From the NCBI GenBank assembly GCA_011682565.1, contig JAACEJ010000189.1, positions 1 to 6,857 of the forward strand: DNA of 6,857 nucleotides, given 5' to 3'. A program made the position numbers and the translations under genes. A model generated the notes under the pieces. The model was not told the origin of the DNA and ran no database searches. It saw nothing but the letters and a program-made list of their open reading frames with translations. Shown here one piece after another: positions 6,404-6,857 of this stretch; within the stretch, counting starts at the first letter, position 1; each line of letters opens with the position of its first letter. The stretch comes from Actinomycetota bacterium. Lineage in GTDB: Bacteria; Zhuqueibacterota; Zhuqueibacteria; Residuimicrobiales; Krinioviventaceae.

Positions 6404-6621
6404 TGTTCATCTTGTTTGCGAGCAAACACATCTTTGTATGATACTGTTTCCAAATTGCCGCTTTTGTAAGCTTGCAAACGCCTCTCAGCTTCAACGGCCC
6501 ATATTTCGTCTATTGTTTTATCCGGTTCATCCAAACTGCGCAATATGCCTTCAACAATCAGGGATTTATCCGCCGGTTTCATTTTGAGTGCAATATCCAA
6601 TATTTCTCGAACTGAATTCAT
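6394..6621 (-). CDS. Addiction-module antitoxin (PF09720/TIGR02574-like)
   Basis: This is a 75-aa small acidic-to-neutral protein of the putative addiction module component family, the antitoxin that binds and neutralises a RelE/ParE toxin. The pattern is characteristic: an N-terminal helix VREILDIALKM, then KSLIVEGILRSLDEPD (19-34), IDEIWAVEAERRLQAYKSGNLE (37-58) and VSYKDVF (60-66). The ATG at 6621 is chosen over an in-frame TTG at 6636 because GAGGAG (6634-6629) lies exactly 7 nt before the ATG, and the TTG would sit just upstream of that ribosome site. The stop at 6396-6394 overlaps the toxin start. The antitoxin has its own promoter. Its toxin partner is broken while the antitoxin is intact, so it may now be a relic or act as an anti-addiction factor against related toxins. 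The module is visibly AT-rich and sits between glycan genes, suggesting insertion. Confidence 0.9.
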   Translation of the reverse strand: MNSVREILDIALKMKPADKSLIVEGILRSLDEPDKTIDEIWAVEAERRLQAYKSGNLETVSYKDVFARKQDEQWK

Positions 6622-6628
6622 GCTAAAT

Positions 6629-6634
6629 CTCCTC
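6629..6634 (-). promoter_or_regulatory. Strong ribosome binding site of the antitoxin gene
   Basis: Minus-strand GAGGAG lies 7 nt before the ATG at 6621. It is the best Shine-Dalgarno match in the window and rules out the upstream TTG at 6636 as the start. High antitoxin translation relative to a coupled toxin is usual for such modules. Confidence 0.85.
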
Positions 6635-6650
6635 AATTTTGTTCGCTTTT

Positions 6651-6697
6651 ATTCAAAAATATATCACTTTAACATCAAATTTCAAGCTCTTTTTTAG
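6651..6697 (-). repeat. Promoter-containing direct repeat, copy upstream of the toxin-antitoxin module
   Basis: This is the partner of 6004-6050: same strand, same length, same internal positions of -35 and -10. Together the two copies bracket the antitoxin and the broken toxin. Confidence 0.6.
6658..6685 (-). promoter_or_regulatory. Sigma-70-type promoter of the toxin-antitoxin module
   Basis: Minus-strand -35 TTGAAA (6685-6680), a 16-nt spacer and -10 TATATT (6663-6658) follow an A6 tract plus GAGC (6695-6686). The predicted start of transcription is near 6651, about 30 nt before the antitoxin ATG. I saw no obvious inverted-repeat operator for autoregulation in this region. Confidence 0.75.
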
Positions 6698-6740
6698 CAG
6701 TTAAAAACTATAAATAAAAACAAAATGAGAGCAACCATTC

Positions 6741-6857
6741 TCAATTTGCAAGCACCTTTCCCCGCGCAAAAGTTCGGCCCTTCCATTGGAATTTTCCAAC
6801 CGATCCGCCGATACCAACAATGAGGATATAAAATACCTGAAAAATTTCTGTCACTAA
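6741..6857 (-). CDS. C-terminal end of a third membrane GT2 glycosyltransferase, cut by the window edge
   Basis: Minus-strand codons run in frame from the right edge to a TGA at 6743-6741 and encode 38 residues. They read LVTEIFQVFYILIVGIGG, then SVGKFQWKGRTFARGK. This matches the C-termini of the two complete GT2 proteins in the window: FFVQVPYVVSMGILGSLGNFSWKER (residues 351-375 of the 401-aa protein) and LFHVPYVIVFGAMGQFSKFNWKG (351-373 of the 375-aa protein). The last membrane helix followed by a K/N-F-x-W-K-G/E box is shared by all three. The catalytic part lies outside the window, so activity cannot be judged. It ends 119 nt before the antitoxin start, with no clear terminator between. 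The call rests on a short but very specific match. Confidence 0.75.
   Translation of the reverse strand, partial: LVTEIFQVFYILIVGIGGSVGKFQWKGRTFARGKVLAN

Noticed and set aside
6622..6636. TTG at 6636 as the antitoxin start
   Set aside because: It would place the start just before the GAGGAG ribosome site and add five residues (MRRFS) foreign to the family. The ATG at 6621 has ideal spacing.

Overview
This window comes from a Gram-negative bacterium. It encodes a predicted outer-membrane beta-barrel protein ending in Tyr, a secreted DUF3108-like protein, and multi-spanning inner-membrane glycosyltransferases. Genes use standard termination, with TAA, TGA and TAG all serving as real stops. The style of the Wzi-like barrel and its companion GT2 enzymes suggests the FCB group (Calditrichota, KSB1, Ignavibacteria or similar). 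That placement is an impression from protein style, not a demonstrated assignment. Every gene lies on the minus strand, so the locus is read from right to left.

Layout in transcription order: (1) 6857-6741, the last 38 codons of a GT2-type glycosyltransferase that runs off the right edge. (2) 6621-6101, a type II toxin-antitoxin module. Its 75-aa addiction-module antitoxin is intact, but its overlapping RelE/ParE toxin is broken by an in-frame TAA at codon 32. (3) 5959-4394, a 521-aa Wzi-family-like outer-membrane barrel with its own promoter and a TTG start. (4) 4378-3251 and 3254-2049, two paralogous membrane GT2 glycosyltransferases that follow the barrel gene with a 15-nt gap and then a 4-nt ATGA overlap, so these three form a tight operon. 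(5) 1868-657, a 403-aa AAA+ ATPase of the DUF4143-type family, visibly AT-richer than the glycosyltransferases and with its own promoter. (6) 635 to the left edge, a signal-peptide protein resembling DUF3108, incomplete at its C-terminus.

The coherent core is a cell-surface glycan locus. At least three related GT2 enzymes with a cytoplasmic catalytic domain and C-terminal membrane helices are grouped with an outer-membrane barrel of the capsule-assembly type. The DUF3108-like envelope protein may belong to it. Two accessory cassettes, the toxin-antitoxin module and the DUF4143-type ATPase, sit between core genes and look like later insertions.

The most notable non-coding signal is a shared promoter design upstream of the barrel gene, the antitoxin and the ATPase: an A6-7 tract plus GA, then TTGAAA, a 16-17 nt spacer and TATATT or TATACT. 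The first two copies match at 37 of 47 aligned positions without a gap and bracket the toxin-antitoxin module as direct repeats. I saw no RNA gene, CRISPR array, insertion sequence or convincing intrinsic terminator. I found no clear evidence of an entirely new system; the items of interest are the broken toxin, the repeated promoter and the hidden third glycosyltransferase.
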